Shown one piece after another: positions 37,652-48,494 of a stretch of DNA of 64,000 nt (the first letter of the stretch is position 1; each line of letters opens with the position of its first letter). Origin of the DNA: Candidatus Pseudoscillospira faecavium. Lineage in GTDB: Bacteria > Bacillota > Clostridia > Oscillospirales > Oscillospiraceae. The notes below the pieces were generated by a model. It had not been told where the DNA came from, ran no database searches, and saw only the letters and a program-made list of their open reading frames with translations. Location of the stretch: contig CAJFVV010000016.1 in the NCBI GenBank assembly GCA_904420565.1, positions 1 through 64,000 on the forward strand, given 5' to 3'. A program made the translations under genes and the position numbers.

Positions 37652-38701
37652 ATGGCCGACAAAATAAAAGAAACCACGTCTGACAGCGCTGTGCTGTCGC
37701 CTCTGTATCAAACAATCTGCGGCGCCATGCAAAGCGACGGCACCTTGCCGCCGGACTTTTCCCTGCCCCGGCCAGAGCCGGAGGGAGCTTCCCGGAGCAT
37801 CCGGTTTGCCGACGGCGCCTTCGACGGCATCGCCCTGTATCACATGGCGCCGGACAAGCGGGACATCAAATCCCTCACCGAAGTGGTAGGGCTGCTGTGT
37901 GCCGGGGCCTGCGACAAGGCTGCGGAGTGTCTGCATTTGTACTTTTCCATGGATGAATACATCTCCATGCTGCCGCTGTGCGACGACCTGCAGCAGTGGA
38001 TCCTTGACCACAAGGACCGGATCGATGCCACACTCTTATATAACGGATGCCTGTATCTGCTCCGGCACAGCGGCGACATTGAAAGCATCAAATTTGCCCT
38101 GTGCTGTCTGGAACTGCTCAACACCGGCGGTGATACGCAGGTGCGCAATCTGGTGCAGGTGCTGGCCCTGAGCGACGAATTCACCCTGTTTTGCCTGTTT
38201 CTCATGCGCCATTGGCCGGACAGCAGCGCCGCTATATTTGACGCAGCCCGCCATGTGCATGGCTGGGGGCGCATTCACGCCGTGGAACTTTTGGAGCCGG
38301 AAAACGACGAAATGCGCCGCTGGCTGCTGCTGGAGGGCTGGCAGAATACCGTGATGCCCGAATATTCCGCCCTGACCTGCGCGGAAAAATCCGGCCTGGC
38401 GGAAAAACTCCGCCGGGCTGCACTGGATGCGGAAGAATTGAGCGCTCTCGGAAAGCTGCTGCCCCACTTGCTGGAGGAAGGCCCCGTGGCAGGCATCAGC
38501 GCCCTCAAAAACGCAGACGCTTTCCTGCAGGACTACCTGGCCCTGGCGGAGCAGCATGCCGCCTCTTTTTTTGACGACGCTGCGGTGCGCGCGCTGCGCA
38601 GCTATGCCGCAAAACAGGAACCGGCCAACAAAGCACTGCTGCAGCGCTGCGATGCATTGCTGCGCCGCGCACCCACGCAGAAAAACGACACAAAGCAGTG
38701 A
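37652..38701 (+). CDS. alpha-helical hypothetical protein
   Basis: ORF directly following yifB-like gene. Confidence 0.7.
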   Translation: MADKIKETTSDSAVLSPLYQTICGAMQSDGTLPPDFSLPRPEPEGASRSIRFADGAFDGIALYHMAPDKRDIKSLTEVVGLLCAGACDKAAECLHLYFSMDEYISMLPLCDDLQQWILDHKDRIDATLLYNGCLYLLRHSGDIESIKFALCCLELLNTGGDTQVRNLVQVLALSDEFTLFCLFLMRHWPDSSAAIFDAARHVHGWGRIHAVELLEPENDEMRRWLLLEGWQNTVMPEYSALTCAEKSGLAEKLRRAALDAEELSALGKLLPHLLEEGPVAGISALKNADAFLQDYLALAEQHAASFFDDAAVRALRSYAAKQEPANKALLQRCDALLRRAPTQKNDTKQ

Positions 38702-38904
38702 TTTTGCGGTTATGCAAAAGCACGGCTGGCTCCGCAGCGCGGCGGCTTGTCCCTTTTTTGTCCGCCGCTGAAAAAACAAAAGGCGTTCATATTACCAACT
38801 GCCGGGCTTATGCGGCAGTATAACAGTTTTCGACGCCATTTCTTGGCTGCAGCATGCCATTTTCATAAAACACAAAACCATTTGAAAGAAAGGATATTTC
38901 ATCC

Positions 38905-40077
38905 ATGCAGGAACTGATTTTATTAAAGCTCGGCGAGCTGGTGCTCAAAGGCCTCAACCGCCACACTTTTGAGGAGCGGCTGTGCAGCAATATCCGCCGC
39001 CGCATCCATCCCTACGGGAAATTTCAGGTGACCTCCAAACAAAGCACCATCTATGTGGAGCCCCTCAACGAGGATGCCGATTTGGACGGCGCCTTTGACG
39101 CCTGCCGGCGCATTTTCGGCATTGTCGCCCTGTCCAAGGCGCACCCCTGCGAAAAAACAAAGGAAGCCATTCTGGAGGCTGCAAAAACCTATCTGAAAGA
39201 ACAGCTGGAAAGCGCCAAAACATTCAAAGTGGAGTCCAAACGGGCGGACAAAAACTTCCCCATGACCTCCATCCAGCTCTCCCAGTATGTGGGCGGCGAG
39301 CTGGACGACCTGTTCCCCAACCTGACAGCGGACATGCATCACCCGGAGCTGGTGGTCAACGTGGAGGTGCGGGAAAAGGCCGCCTATGTCCACGGCAATC
39401 CCGAGCAGGGTGCCGGCGGCCTGCCCGTCAGCATCAACGGTGTGGGCGTCTCCCTGCTCTCCGGCGGCATCGACTCACCGGTGTCCACCTATATGATGGC
39501 CAAGCGGGGCCTGGCGCTGGATTTCGTCCACTTCTTCTCCCCGCCCTACACTTCCGATCAGGCCAAGGAAAAAGTGGTTGAGCTGGCCCAGCTGCTCACC
39601 CCCTACACCGGCCGCACCATTCTGCACATCGTTCCTTTCACGGAGATTCAGGAAGAGATTCGCAAAAACTGCCCGGAAGAGTACTTCACACTGATCATGC
39701 GCCGCTTTATGATGCGCATTGCCCAGCGTGTCGGCGAGCGCATCGGCGCGGGCTGCATCGTCACCGGCGAATGTCTGGGCCAGGTGGCCAGCCAGACCCT
39801 GGAGGCCATGCGCTCCACCGAGGACGCCTGCGATCTGCCGGTGTTTCGGCCTCTGGTGGGCATGGATAAGGAAGAAATCGTATCCGTCTCCCGCAAAATC
39901 GGCACCTTCGGCACCTCCATCCTGCCCTATGAAGACTGCTGCACCGTGTTCACCCCCCGCCATCCCAAAACTCACCCCCAGCTGGATGAAGTGCGCGCAG
40001 CAGAGGCCGCCCTGCCCATCCGGGAACTGGTGGAGCGCGCCCTGGCCGGGGAAGAAAAACTGAAACTCAAATGGTAA
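38905..40077 (+). CDS. thiI: tRNA 4-thiouridine sulfurtransferase ThiI
   Basis: THUMP plus PP-loop SLLSGGIDSPVSTYMM, full length. Confidence 0.95.
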   Translation: MQELILLKLGELVLKGLNRHTFEERLCSNIRRRIHPYGKFQVTSKQSTIYVEPLNEDADLDGAFDACRRIFGIVALSKAHPCEKTKEAILEAAKTYLKEQLESAKTFKVESKRADKNFPMTSIQLSQYVGGELDDLFPNLTADMHHPELVVNVEVREKAAYVHGNPEQGAGGLPVSINGVGVSLLSGGIDSPVSTYMMAKRGLALDFVHFFSPPYTSDQAKEKVVELAQLLTPYTGRTILHIVPFTEIQEEIRKNCPEEYFTLIMRRFMMRIAQRVGERIGAGCIVTGECLGQVASQTLEAMRSTEDACDLPVFRPLVGMDKEEIVSVSRKIGTFGTSILPYEDCCTVFTPRHPKTHPQLDEVRAAEAALPIRELVERALAGEEKLKLKW

Positions 40078-40096
40078 CAACAGGAGGCTGATTTCC

Positions 40097-40600
40097 ATGG
40101 CAAAGCAAAGCCCTGCCGCACGGGCCGTGGCCGCGGCCTGCGCGGCAGGAAAAAAACTGTCCTGCGCAGAATCCTGCACCGGCGGCCTGATTGCAAAAAA
40201 ACTGACCGATGTGTCCGGCGCCTCCGCCGTGTTTCACGGCGGCGTGGTGTCCTACGTCAACGCCGTCAAGCATGTGGTGCTGGGCGTTTCCGGTGCAGAT
40301 CTGGAAAAATACGGCGCCGTATCCGAGCCCGTGGCACGGCAGATGGCCGCAGGGGCGCGGATGCTGCTGCACACGGACCTGGCCGTCTCCACCACAGGCG
40401 TGGCCGGGCCGGACAAAGATGACCGGGGCAACGCCGTGGGCACCGTATATATCGCTTTGGCAGATGCGGAGCACACCTGGTGCTACCCGTGCCATTTTGA
40501 CGGCACCCGCGCCCAAATCCGCACCGCCGCCGCTGAGTTTGCCCTCAACCTGATTGTGCGCTATCTCGCCGGAGAAGATCTCCAGGAGGGGGCGCTATGA
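40097..40600 (+). CDS. CinA C-terminal-type nicotinamide-nucleotide amidohydrolase family
   Basis: SCAESCTGGLIAKKLTDVSGAS, GVAGPD. Confidence 0.92.
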   Translation: MAKQSPAARAVAAACAAGKKLSCAESCTGGLIAKKLTDVSGASAVFHGGVVSYVNAVKHVVLGVSGADLEKYGAVSEPVARQMAAGARMLLHTDLAVSTTGVAGPDKDDRGNAVGTVYIALADAEHTWCYPCHFDGTRAQIRTAAAEFALNLIVRYLAGEDLQEGAL

Positions 40601-41295
40601 GCTACACAGCACAGGAGTACCAGGCGCTGCTGGCACGTCTGCGCCAGAACAGCGAGGAAAAATTCCGCCGCTTCAACGAAAGTCTGATGCCCGGCACAGC
40701 GCAGACTTTCGGCGTGCGCACTCCTGTTTTGCGCACCATAGCCCGGGAGCTGCTGCGCGGCGACTGGCGCGGCTACCTGGATACCGCCCGGGAGGACAGC
40801 CACGAGGAAATCCTGCTGCAGGGGCTGGTCACCGCCGGGGCAAAATGTTCCCTGGAAGAAAAACTGCAGCGCATGCGTCTCCTGATTCCAAAACTCAGCA
40901 ACTGGGCCCAGTGCGACATGACCGCCGGGGACTGCAAGTGGAAGGAACGGGATTTGGATGCCGTGTGGGCCTTTTTTGAGCCGGACCTGCACAGCCCGCA
41001 GGAATTTGAGGTGCGCTTTGCTGTGGTGCAGCTGATGGACTATTTTGCCGGCGACGCATGGATCGACCGGGCCCTGGCCGCCTACCGCTCCGTCACCCAT
41101 GAAGGCTATTATGTCACCATGGCCCTGGCCTGGGGGCTGAGCGTCTTTTTCGTCAAACAGCGGGAGAAAACCCTGCCTTTGCTGGAGGAAAAGGTCTTTT
41201 CCCCCGCCGTGCACAACAAGGCCATCCAAAAATGCCGGGAAAGCTTCCGCGTGTCTGCTGAGGATAAAGCCTATCTGAAAACACTGAAGCAGTGA
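40597..41295 (+). CDS. DNA alkylation repair (AlkD-like HEAT repeat) protein
   Basis: GVRTPVLRTIARELLRGDW...LSNWAQCDMTAGDCKW. Confidence 0.85.
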   Translation: MSYTAQEYQALLARLRQNSEEKFRRFNESLMPGTAQTFGVRTPVLRTIARELLRGDWRGYLDTAREDSHEEILLQGLVTAGAKCSLEEKLQRMRLLIPKLSNWAQCDMTAGDCKWKERDLDAVWAFFEPDLHSPQEFEVRFAVVQLMDYFAGDAWIDRALAAYRSVTHEGYYVTMALAWGLSVFFVKQREKTLPLLEEKVFSPAVHNKAIQKCRESFRVSAEDKAYLKTLKQ

Positions 41296-41359
41296 ACAAG
41301 TCTCGCAGAGAGCGCACTCAACGGCAGAATCCATTTTCATCTGCGGTATGGATATTAGG

Positions 41360-41396
41360 CCAAGGCCGCGCAGCCAGTTAGGCTGCGCGGCCTTGG
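41360..41396. terminator. bidirectional hairpin between convergent genes
   Basis: CCAAGGCCGCGCAGCC-AGTTA-GGCTGCGCGGCCTTGG. Confidence 0.7.
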
Positions 41397-41416
41397 TTGT
41401 TGCCCGGCGCAAAATC

Positions 41417-42124
41417 TTACATCACATCGCGCGTTTCGCTTCCCACCAGCGTCAGTACGGCGCAGGCAATGCCCGCAGCCGTCAGCACCAGCGGAATCAG
41501 CGCATTGTCTGCCAGGGAAAATTCCCCCACGGTGCCGTTCATCACAAACAAAAGCAGCAGCGAGGTAATCATCGTGGCTTTGGCCGATTTGAACAGGTGC
41601 CCCATCAGCATGGCGATGAAGCTCACGGTCACTGTGACCACAGTCTTGCATACAATCTGCAGATAAATCGCCGGGGCGAGCATGGTGTAATCCATGGGAA
41701 AATCCGGTTCCAGAAACTGCCCCGCAGCAAACAGCAGCCCATAGAGCAGCACCTTTGCCGCCGCCATGGCCAAAAAAGCAAACAGCCACACCGCCAGCAT
41801 CTGCGCAGCAAGCAATTTTACCCGCCGCACGGGATAGGTGAACATCAGCTGCATGGTTTTCTTTTTGTGGGCAGAGGTGACGCAGCCCGCCAGCATGGTG
41901 CAGGTGAAGATCAAAAAGCACACATTACTCACCAATTCCACCTGGGAGGTGATGTTAAAGGTACCCGGCGCGGCGTCCGGCACACCGGTGACCGGGTCGT
42001 TGGCAATGCCCAGATAGCACTGGGCAAAAAGGAACAACGCCAGAACCGCCGTCAGCACCACAGCGCCCAGAGCATACCGCCCAACGCGGTTTTTCTTCCA
42101 TTCCAATGCAATCAGCTTTCCCAT
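41417..42124 (-). CDS. ABC-2-type permease
   Basis: multi-TM protein following ATPase. Confidence 0.8.
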   Translation of the reverse strand: MGKLIALEWKKNRVGRYALGAVVLTAVLALFLFAQCYLGIANDPVTGVPDAAPGTFNITSQVELVSNVCFLIFTCTMLAGCVTSAHKKKTMQLMFTYPVRRVKLLAAQMLAVWLFAFLAMAAAKVLLYGLLFAAGQFLEPDFPMDYTMLAPAIYLQIVCKTVVTVTVSFIAMLMGHLFKSAKATMITSLLLLFVMNGTVGEFSLADNALIPLVLTAAGIACAVLTLVGSETRDVM

Positions 42125-42125
42125 C

Positions 42126-43037
42126 TCACTGTCCCTCCCCCGTCATTTTCAAATAATAATCCTCCAAGGTCTGGGCGTGTTTCTGGAAAGAGGCCACAGC
42201 CACATTGCGCAGCGCCAGGGCGTGAAACAATTCCTCCGGCGCCATGGGCGCTTCATAAATGCGGATCACATTGCCGTCCATCACCTTGAAATTGCGTGCC
42301 TGCAGCTCCTCCAGGGCGCAGGCCGCCTGGCGGACGTTGGGAGACACCAGCTCGATATAGGAAAGATTGTGCTGCGCAATCTCTCCCATGGAAATTTCCC
42401 TGAGCAGCTGCCCTTTGTGGATGACACCGATGACATCGGCGACCTGCTCCACTTCGGACAAAAGATGACTGGAAAAGAGCACCGTGGTGCCCCAGTCCCG
42501 GCAGAGCATCTGCAGAAGCTCCCGGATCTGCTTCATGCCTACCACATCCAGCCCGTTGGCCGGTTCATCCAAAATCAAAAGTTCCGGTTTGGTCAGCACA
42601 GCCCGGGCCAAGCCCAGGCGCTGGCGCATCCCCAGTGAAAAGCCCCGCACCCGCCGGTCCGCATCCGCGCTCAGGTGCAGCAGGCCCAGCGCTTCCTCCA
42701 CCGCGCCGGGACTGTAATAGCCCATGTAATCGCAGTGCAGGCGCAGATTTTCCCGGGCGGTGAGCCGGTCAAAAAAGGCGGGAAATTCGATAATGCTCCC
42801 CATGCGCCGGAACACCTCGCAGGAATCGCTTTTCAGCGGCGCGCCGAACAGCTCAATCTCCCCCGAGGTCGGTTTCCACAGATTGGTCAAAAGCTTCATC
42901 ACCGTGGTTTTACCCGCGCCATTGGGCCCCAGGAAACCATAAATGCGGCCCTGGGGCACATGGAGCTCCACATCGGTGAGCAGCGCGCGGCCGCCCAGGC
43001 GCTTGCACAGGCGATAGGTCTGTATCACATTGGACAT
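42126..43037 (-). CDS. ABC transporter ATP-binding protein (lantibiotic/bacitracin export-like)
   Basis: GPNGAGKTTVMKLL, FSLGMRQRLGLARA, LLILDEPANGLD. Confidence 0.92.
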   Translation of the reverse strand: MSNVIQTYRLCKRLGGRALLTDVELHVPQGRIYGFLGPNGAGKTTVMKLLTNLWKPTSGEIELFGAPLKSDSCEVFRRMGSIIEFPAFFDRLTARENLRLHCDYMGYYSPGAVEEALGLLHLSADADRRVRGFSLGMRQRLGLARAVLTKPELLILDEPANGLDVVGMKQIRELLQMLCRDWGTTVLFSSHLLSEVEQVADVIGVIHKGQLLREISMGEIAQHNLSYIELVSPNVRQAACALEELQARNFKVMDGNVIRIYEAPMAPEELFHALALRNVAVASFQKHAQTLEDYYLKMTGEGQ

Positions 43038-43104
43038 CGTTCTCGTCCTCCCTTCTTCACCGCCTATCCTACGCCTCCCCCTTTGCAAAGCTCTTTCGCA
43101 AATC

Positions 43105-44058
43105 TTACGATTTTCTTTCTTTTTGCGCCGGCGCCCGGACAGGAAGCGCCAGGGTGAACGCCGTGCCCTCGTCCGGAGCGCTGTCTGCTAAAAGGGTTCC
43201 GCCCATGTGCTCAGCCAGACTTTTGGCGATGGCCAGCCCCAGGCCGCTGCCCCCCAGGGCACTGGAGCGGGAGTCCTCCTGGGTGTAAAGACGGTCAAAA
43301 ATATGGCGCAGCTTTTCCGGTGCAATCCCGGCTCCCCGGTCGCGCACGCACACCAGCGCCTGCTCCTGCTGCGTTTTCAGAGAAATGCCCAGATACCGCC
43401 CCGCGCCGCCATAGCGCAGGGCATTGGAAATCAAATTGCTCAAAATACGCCGGATGGATTCCTCGTGGCCGCAAACAAACACGTCCTTCGATGGAATGTC
43501 AATGTCCACGGTAAACTGCTGCCTGGTGAGCAGCTCATAAAATTCCACCGCTGTCTCCCGGCACAGCTCGCTCAGATTCACCGGCTCCAGGGGCAGCGCC
43601 GTATCTCCCGACTCCAGCTTGGAGAGCGTAAAAAATTTGTCTGTCAAGGTCATTACCTGCCGGGCCTTGGTCTCCACCTTTTCCAGTGCCGGCGACTCCT
43701 CCCCCCGCAGCCGGGCAATCTCCAGATAGCCCAGCATCACGGTCAGGGGCGTGCGGATGTCGTGGGAAATATTGGAGAGCATCCGCCGCTGGGACTGCTG
43801 GGCACGGCGGTAATCCACGCTCAGCCGCTGCCGGTCCGTCAAAAGCCGGTTGATCTGTTCCAAAAGAGCGATCAGCTCCCGCTCACCGGTCAGCAGCATC
43901 ACCTTTTCTCCGCTGCAGCTGTCCAAAATCCGGCGCAGCTGCTGCGCCGCGTCGCGCAATGCCCGGCGCTGAGCCCTTCGCTGCCAGGCAAGCCAAACCG
44001 CCGCGCAGCCAAAAGCCGCTGCCAGCGCCAGCACCAGCCAAAAGCGCAGCTCATTCAT
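43105..44058 (-). CDS. sensor histidine kinase
   Basis: LSNISHDIRTPLTVMLGY H-box, N and G boxes (NLISNALRYG, GSGLGLAIAKSL). Confidence 0.93.
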   Translation of the reverse strand: MNELRFWLVLALAAAFGCAAVWLAWQRRAQRRALRDAAQQLRRILDSCSGEKVMLLTGERELIALLEQINRLLTDRQRLSVDYRRAQQSQRRMLSNISHDIRTPLTVMLGYLEIARLRGEESPALEKVETKARQVMTLTDKFFTLSKLESGDTALPLEPVNLSELCRETAVEFYELLTRQQFTVDIDIPSKDVFVCGHEESIRRILSNLISNALRYGGAGRYLGISLKTQQEQALVCVRDRGAGIAPEKLRHIFDRLYTQEDSRSSALGGSGLGLAIAKSLAEHMGGTLLADSAPDEGTAFTLALPVRAPAQKERKS

Positions 44059-44758
44059 GGCCGTCCCCCAATTTATAGCCGATGCCCCACACTGTGCACA
44101 CATAGCGCGGCTGCCTGGGGTCGTCCTCCACCTTGGCACGCAGGCGGCTGATATGCACATTCACCGCATTCTCGTCGCCCAGATAGGCATCTTCCCACAC
44201 CGCGCTGTACAGCTGCGCCTTGGTATACACCCGGTTTGGATGGGCAAGCAGCAGCTGTAAAATCGCATATTCCTTGGCCGTCAGGTCGATGGGTATACCT
44301 TTTTTGCGCACACTGTGGGCAGCGCAGTCCATTTCCAGGTCGCCTGCGCGCAGCACCGGCGGTGCGGCTTCCTCCTGCCGTCCCTCGGCGCTCCAAAGGG
44401 TTGCCCTGCGCAGGTTCGCCTTGATACGCGCCAGCACCTGGGTGACGGAAAAGGGTTTTGTTACATAGTCGTCGGCCCCCAGTCCCAAGCCCAGGGTAAT
44501 ATCTGAATCGCTGTCCTTTGCAGACAGGATGATCACCGGCACGGTGCTGCCGCTCCTGCGGATGGCGCGCAGCACCTCCATGCCGCTGCGCCCGGGCAGC
44601 ATCAAATCCAGCAAAATCAAGTCAAAGGATGCCTTTTCAAAGTGAGCAAGGGCCGTTTCCCCATCGGGGGCAATCTCCACCAGAAAGCCCTCGCTGCGCA
44701 GAAAGTCCTGCAGCATCGTGCTGATCTCTCTGTCATCTTCCACCAGCAGCAATCTCAT
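44051..44758 (-). CDS. OmpR-family response regulator
   Basis: MRLLLVEDDREIS receiver plus winged helix. Confidence 0.94.
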   Translation of the reverse strand: MRLLLVEDDREISTMLQDFLRSEGFLVEIAPDGETALAHFEKASFDLILLDLMLPGRSGMEVLRAIRRSGSTVPVIILSAKDSDSDITLGLGLGADDYVTKPFSVTQVLARIKANLRRATLWSAEGRQEEAAPPVLRAGDLEMDCAAHSVRKKGIPIDLTAKEYAILQLLLAHPNRVYTKAQLYSAVWEDAYLGDENAVNVHISRLRAKVEDDPRQPRYVCTVWGIGYKLGDGHE

Positions 44759-45042
44759 GGCACAGCCTCCTTTCTCCCGTTTTTGATTCGGATGTATTCG
44801 CTTCATTGTAGCACGCGGCACCGCAAAAGAAAACCTTTCCGTTTTTCAATAACTGCCGCTTCAGCTGCAAAAGTTTCTGATCCGTTGTATAAAACCATGC
44901 AGTGGGTTTGCTGGAAGGAATGATACAATCGAGCATTTACAAAAAATTTGTACTTTTTTGAACAATCTCCGCGAGAATGTGTTATACTGAATGTGAATAC
45001 GCAAAAAAACGCCGTCCCTTCAGGGAAAGGAATTTTCGATTT

Positions 45043-47514
45043 ATGGCAAATTTATTCGACAAGATACAAAAAAAAGCAACCACATCATCCCCCGCACCAC
45101 GTCCTGAGGTGCGGGAGGTTCCTCGTCTTCATCCGGATCCCCAACAGGGGTTGAGCGATGAACAGGTGCAGGAGCGCATTGCGGCCGGGCAGCAGAATTT
45201 TGATTCCACTCCCGCCACCCGCACGGAAAAGCAAATCATACTGCGCAACATTTGCACGCTGTTCAACCTGGTCAACATCATCTTTTTTGTGGCAATTATC
45301 GCGGTGGGGTCTTTTAAGGACACGCTGTTCATGGCCATTGTCGCGGCAAATACCGCCATCGGCATTATTCAGGAGATCCGCGCCAAGCGTTCGATTGACT
45401 CTCTGAGTTTTCTCACTGCAGCCAAAGCCAAAGTAATCCGCAGCGGTCAAACCATCGAACTGCCCATTGAAGAGATTGTTCTGGATGATATCCTGATTCT
45501 CTCCGCCGGCGACCAGGTGCCCACAGACTGCATTGCTGTCACCGGCTTTTGTGAGACGGATGAAAGCTTCCTGACCGGCGAAAGCGACGCCATCTCCAAA
45601 AATGCCGGCGATACACTGCTGGCCGGCAGTTTCATCGTCAGCGGCAGCGTACATGCCCGGGCAGAGCATGTCAGCGCTGGAAATTACATCTCCAAAATTT
45701 CCACTTCTGCCAAAACAACGAAAAAAAAGGTCAATTCCGAAATCATGCGCACCATGCAGACCATTGTCGCTGTGATTTCCGTGGCGCTGATTCCCATCTC
45801 CATCATTCTTTTCCGCAATCAGCTGTCCCTGCCCGACGCTACAATTCACAGCGCCGTGCTGAACACCACCGCCGCTTTGATTGCCATGGTGCCTGAGGGC
45901 CTGATGCTTCTGACTTCCACGGTTCTGGCCGCCTCTGTGGTGCGCCTGACCCGGCAGCACGTAATGGTGCAGGAATTGTATTGTATCGAAACTCTTGCCC
46001 GGGTCGATGTGCTCTGTCTGGATAAAACCGGCACCATCACCGAGGGGACGATGGAATGCACGGAAACGGTCCTGCTGGACGATGCTTATACCCAGGACGT
46101 GCCCAAGGCTTTGGCCTCTCTGGTTTCAGCGCTGGAGGATCACAATGCCACTTTCACCGCCATCGCCGCCAAATATACAGATCCCGCCCCCTGGCGCGCT
46201 GTCAAGGCAGCGCCCTTTTCCAGCCGCACAAAGTGGTCCGGCGCCACTTTTGACGGCCACGGCACTTATATTCTGGGTGCCGCCGAATTTGTGATGCCCA
46301 ACCGGGAAAAATGGCTTCAGGAAGCTCTGTTTGAATACAGCCAGGACAACCGTGTGCTGCTGCTGGCCCACAGCGATGCGCCGCTGAGCGCCGAAGGGCT
46401 GCCGGCGCGTCTGCGCCCCGTTGCCCTGATTTTACTGCAGGATAACATCCGCAAAGCTGCCCCCGCCACACTGCGCTATTTCAAGGAGCAAGGCGTGATC
46501 TGCAAAGTGATTTCCGGCGACAGCGTAGAAACCGTCTCCGGCATTGCCCGCCGCGCCGGTGTGGAAAACTGGGACAAGGCAATCGATATGTCCAAGGTTT
46601 CTAAAAAAGAAATCCCGGAAGCTGCCGAGCGCTACACTGTTTTCGGCCGCGTGACGCCAGAGCAGAAAAAACTGCTGGTGAAAGCCCTGCAGAAAAAAGG
46701 CCATACCGTGGCTATGACGGGTGACGGCGTCAACGATGTCATGGCTTTGAAAGAAGCGGACTGCGGCATTGCCATCGCCGGCGGTGCCGATGCCGCCCGC
46801 AATGTGGCACAGCTAGTGCTGCTCAAGTCAAACTTTGAGGCCCTGCCCAAGGTGGTGGCCGAAGGGCGCCGCGCCATCAACAACATTCAGCGCTCCGCTT
46901 CACTGTTTTTGGTAAAGACAGTATACGCCTCCATTTTGTCCGTAGCCTTTATCTTCATCGCCGCTCCGTATCCCTTTGAACCCATCCATTTAACACTGAT
47001 CGGCCTCACCACCACCGGTATTCCTTCGGTGATCCTCGGCTTACAGCCCAACCACGAGCGAGTGCGGGGGCACTTCCTGAAAAATGTTCTCACCACAGCA
47101 GCCCCCTGCGGTATCACCATTGCCCTGGCCGTGCTGATGGCCGTGGTGTTCGGCCAATCCTTCGACCTGGCTCAGGATCAGGTGGAGGCCATGTGCGTGT
47201 TGTTCACAGGCAGTGCCATTCTGCTTTTGCTGTATTATATCTGCCACCCCTGGACACCGGTGCGCGTGGTGCTCTTTGGCTCCATGACATTTTTGTTCTT
47301 CCTCGGTTACTTTGGTTTCAACGAATTTTTCTCCATTGTGCGATTTGCTCCGTCCAGTTTCCTGCTGCTTCTGCTTATCGGCGTGGGCAGCTGGGAAGTA
47401 TTCCGCATCCTGTGGCAGCTTTTCCATGGCCAGCGCATCACTCTGGTGCCTCAGCCTGCTGCAGATTATGAGCGTTCCAATCAGGTTCACGGCAAGCGCG
47501 AGCGCCGCCGCTGA
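45043..47514 (+). CDS. P-type (HAD-IC) cation-transporting ATPase
   Basis: TGESD, CLDKTGTITEG, TGDGVNDVMALKEADCGIA. Confidence 0.93.
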   Translation: MANLFDKIQKKATTSSPAPRPEVREVPRLHPDPQQGLSDEQVQERIAAGQQNFDSTPATRTEKQIILRNICTLFNLVNIIFFVAIIAVGSFKDTLFMAIVAANTAIGIIQEIRAKRSIDSLSFLTAAKAKVIRSGQTIELPIEEIVLDDILILSAGDQVPTDCIAVTGFCETDESFLTGESDAISKNAGDTLLAGSFIVSGSVHARAEHVSAGNYISKISTSAKTTKKKVNSEIMRTMQTIVAVISVALIPISIILFRNQLSLPDATIHSAVLNTTAALIAMVPEGLMLLTSTVLAASVVRLTRQHVMVQELYCIETLARVDVLCLDKTGTITEGTMECTETVLLDDAYTQDVPKALASLVSALEDHNATFTAIAAKYTDPAPWRAVKAAPFSSRTKWSGATFDGHGTYILGAAEFVMPNREKWLQEALFEYSQDNRVLLLAHSDAPLSAEGLPARLRPVALILLQDNIRKAAPATLRYFKEQGVICKVISGDSVETVSGIARRAGVENWDKAIDMSKVSKKEIPEAAERYTVFGRVTPEQKKLLVKALQKKGHTVAMTGDGVNDVMALKEADCGIAIAGGADAARNVAQLVLLKSNFEALPKVVAEGRRAINNIQRSASLFLVKTVYASILSVAFIFIAAPYPFEPIHLTLIGLTTTGIPSVILGLQPNHERVRGHFLKNVLTTAAPCGITIALAVLMAVVFGQSFDLAQDQVEAMCVLFTGSAILLLLYYICHPWTPVRVVLFGSMTFLFFLGYFGFNEFFSIVRFAPSSFLLLLLIGVGSWEVFRILWQLFHGQRITLVPQPAADYERSNQVHGKRERRR

Positions 47515-47612
47515 TTCCGGTCCCTCAGCCAAACATTTTTGCATCTGGATTTTTAGGCCGGATGGGGACTGCATGTCCTCATCCGGCGCTTAATTGGAAA
47601 GGAGCCTGTATC

Positions 47613-48494
47613 ATGGGTAAATTTTCTGCTCTGCTGCTCGCCAGCGATTTTGACGACACACTGCTGCCCACTTCCCACCTGGCAGCGCAGGGAGCTGCCG
47701 CCCGGGAAATCTCCCGCGAGAACCGTGAAGCCCTGTCCTATTTCATTGCCCAGGGCGGTCATTTCACCGTGTCCACGGGGCGCAGCGCCGCCACTTTCGC
47801 GCCTTATGCGCAAAGCATTCCCATGAATGCACCTGCCATCGTCTCCGGCGGCGGGGCGCTGTATGATTACCATTCCCAGCGTTATCAGTATTTTACTTAT
47901 CTCTGCCCCGAAAGCTGCAGCGACCTTGCCATCCTGTCCGCCCGGTTTCCCGAGGCTGCCCTGGAACTTTATCACAAAGGTGAAGAAGTCTGCATTCTCC
48001 ATCCCAATGCATTTTCCGAAGCACACTGCCGGGTTACAGGCACACTTCTGCGCCAGGTATCCTCGGTGGATGCCGCCGCCCCCCCCTTTCACAAAGCCTT
48101 GTTTGAAGGTGACGCCAGCTGCTTGCAGAATCTGGCCGATTTCATGAAAAACAAAGGTATGACAGCACGTTACGAGTTAATTTTCGCCTCTCCCAATATG
48201 TTGGAGCTGACTGCCCGCGGTGCCGACAAAGGCACCATGCTGCTGCGTCTGGCCGCCATGCTGGGCATCGCCCGCTGCGGCGTCTGTGCCGTGGGGGATC
48301 ATTGCAATGACCTTCCCATGCTGCGCACCGCCTCTTTTGCTTTTGCTCCGAAAAATGCCGTACAAGAGGTGCGCGCCTTGGCAGGAATCTGCATTGTGCG
48401 CTCGGCCCATGAGCATGCTCTGCAGGATGTTGTCGCCCGCTTGGAGCAGCGTTTTTCTCCTGCAATGCCCGATGCACCGGCTGTTTCCGAGTAA
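47613..48494 (+). CDS. HAD-superfamily Cof-like hydrolase
   Basis: LASDFDDTLL ... VGDHCNDLPML. Confidence 0.88.
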   Translation: MGKFSALLLASDFDDTLLPTSHLAAQGAAAREISRENREALSYFIAQGGHFTVSTGRSAATFAPYAQSIPMNAPAIVSGGGALYDYHSQRYQYFTYLCPESCSDLAILSARFPEAALELYHKGEEVCILHPNAFSEAHCRVTGTLLRQVSSVDAAAPPFHKALFEGDASCLQNLADFMKNKGMTARYELIFASPNMLELTARGADKGTMLLRLAAMLGIARCGVCAVGDHCNDLPMLRTASFAFAPKNAVQEVRALAGICIVRSAHEHALQDVVARLEQRFSPAMPDAPAVSE

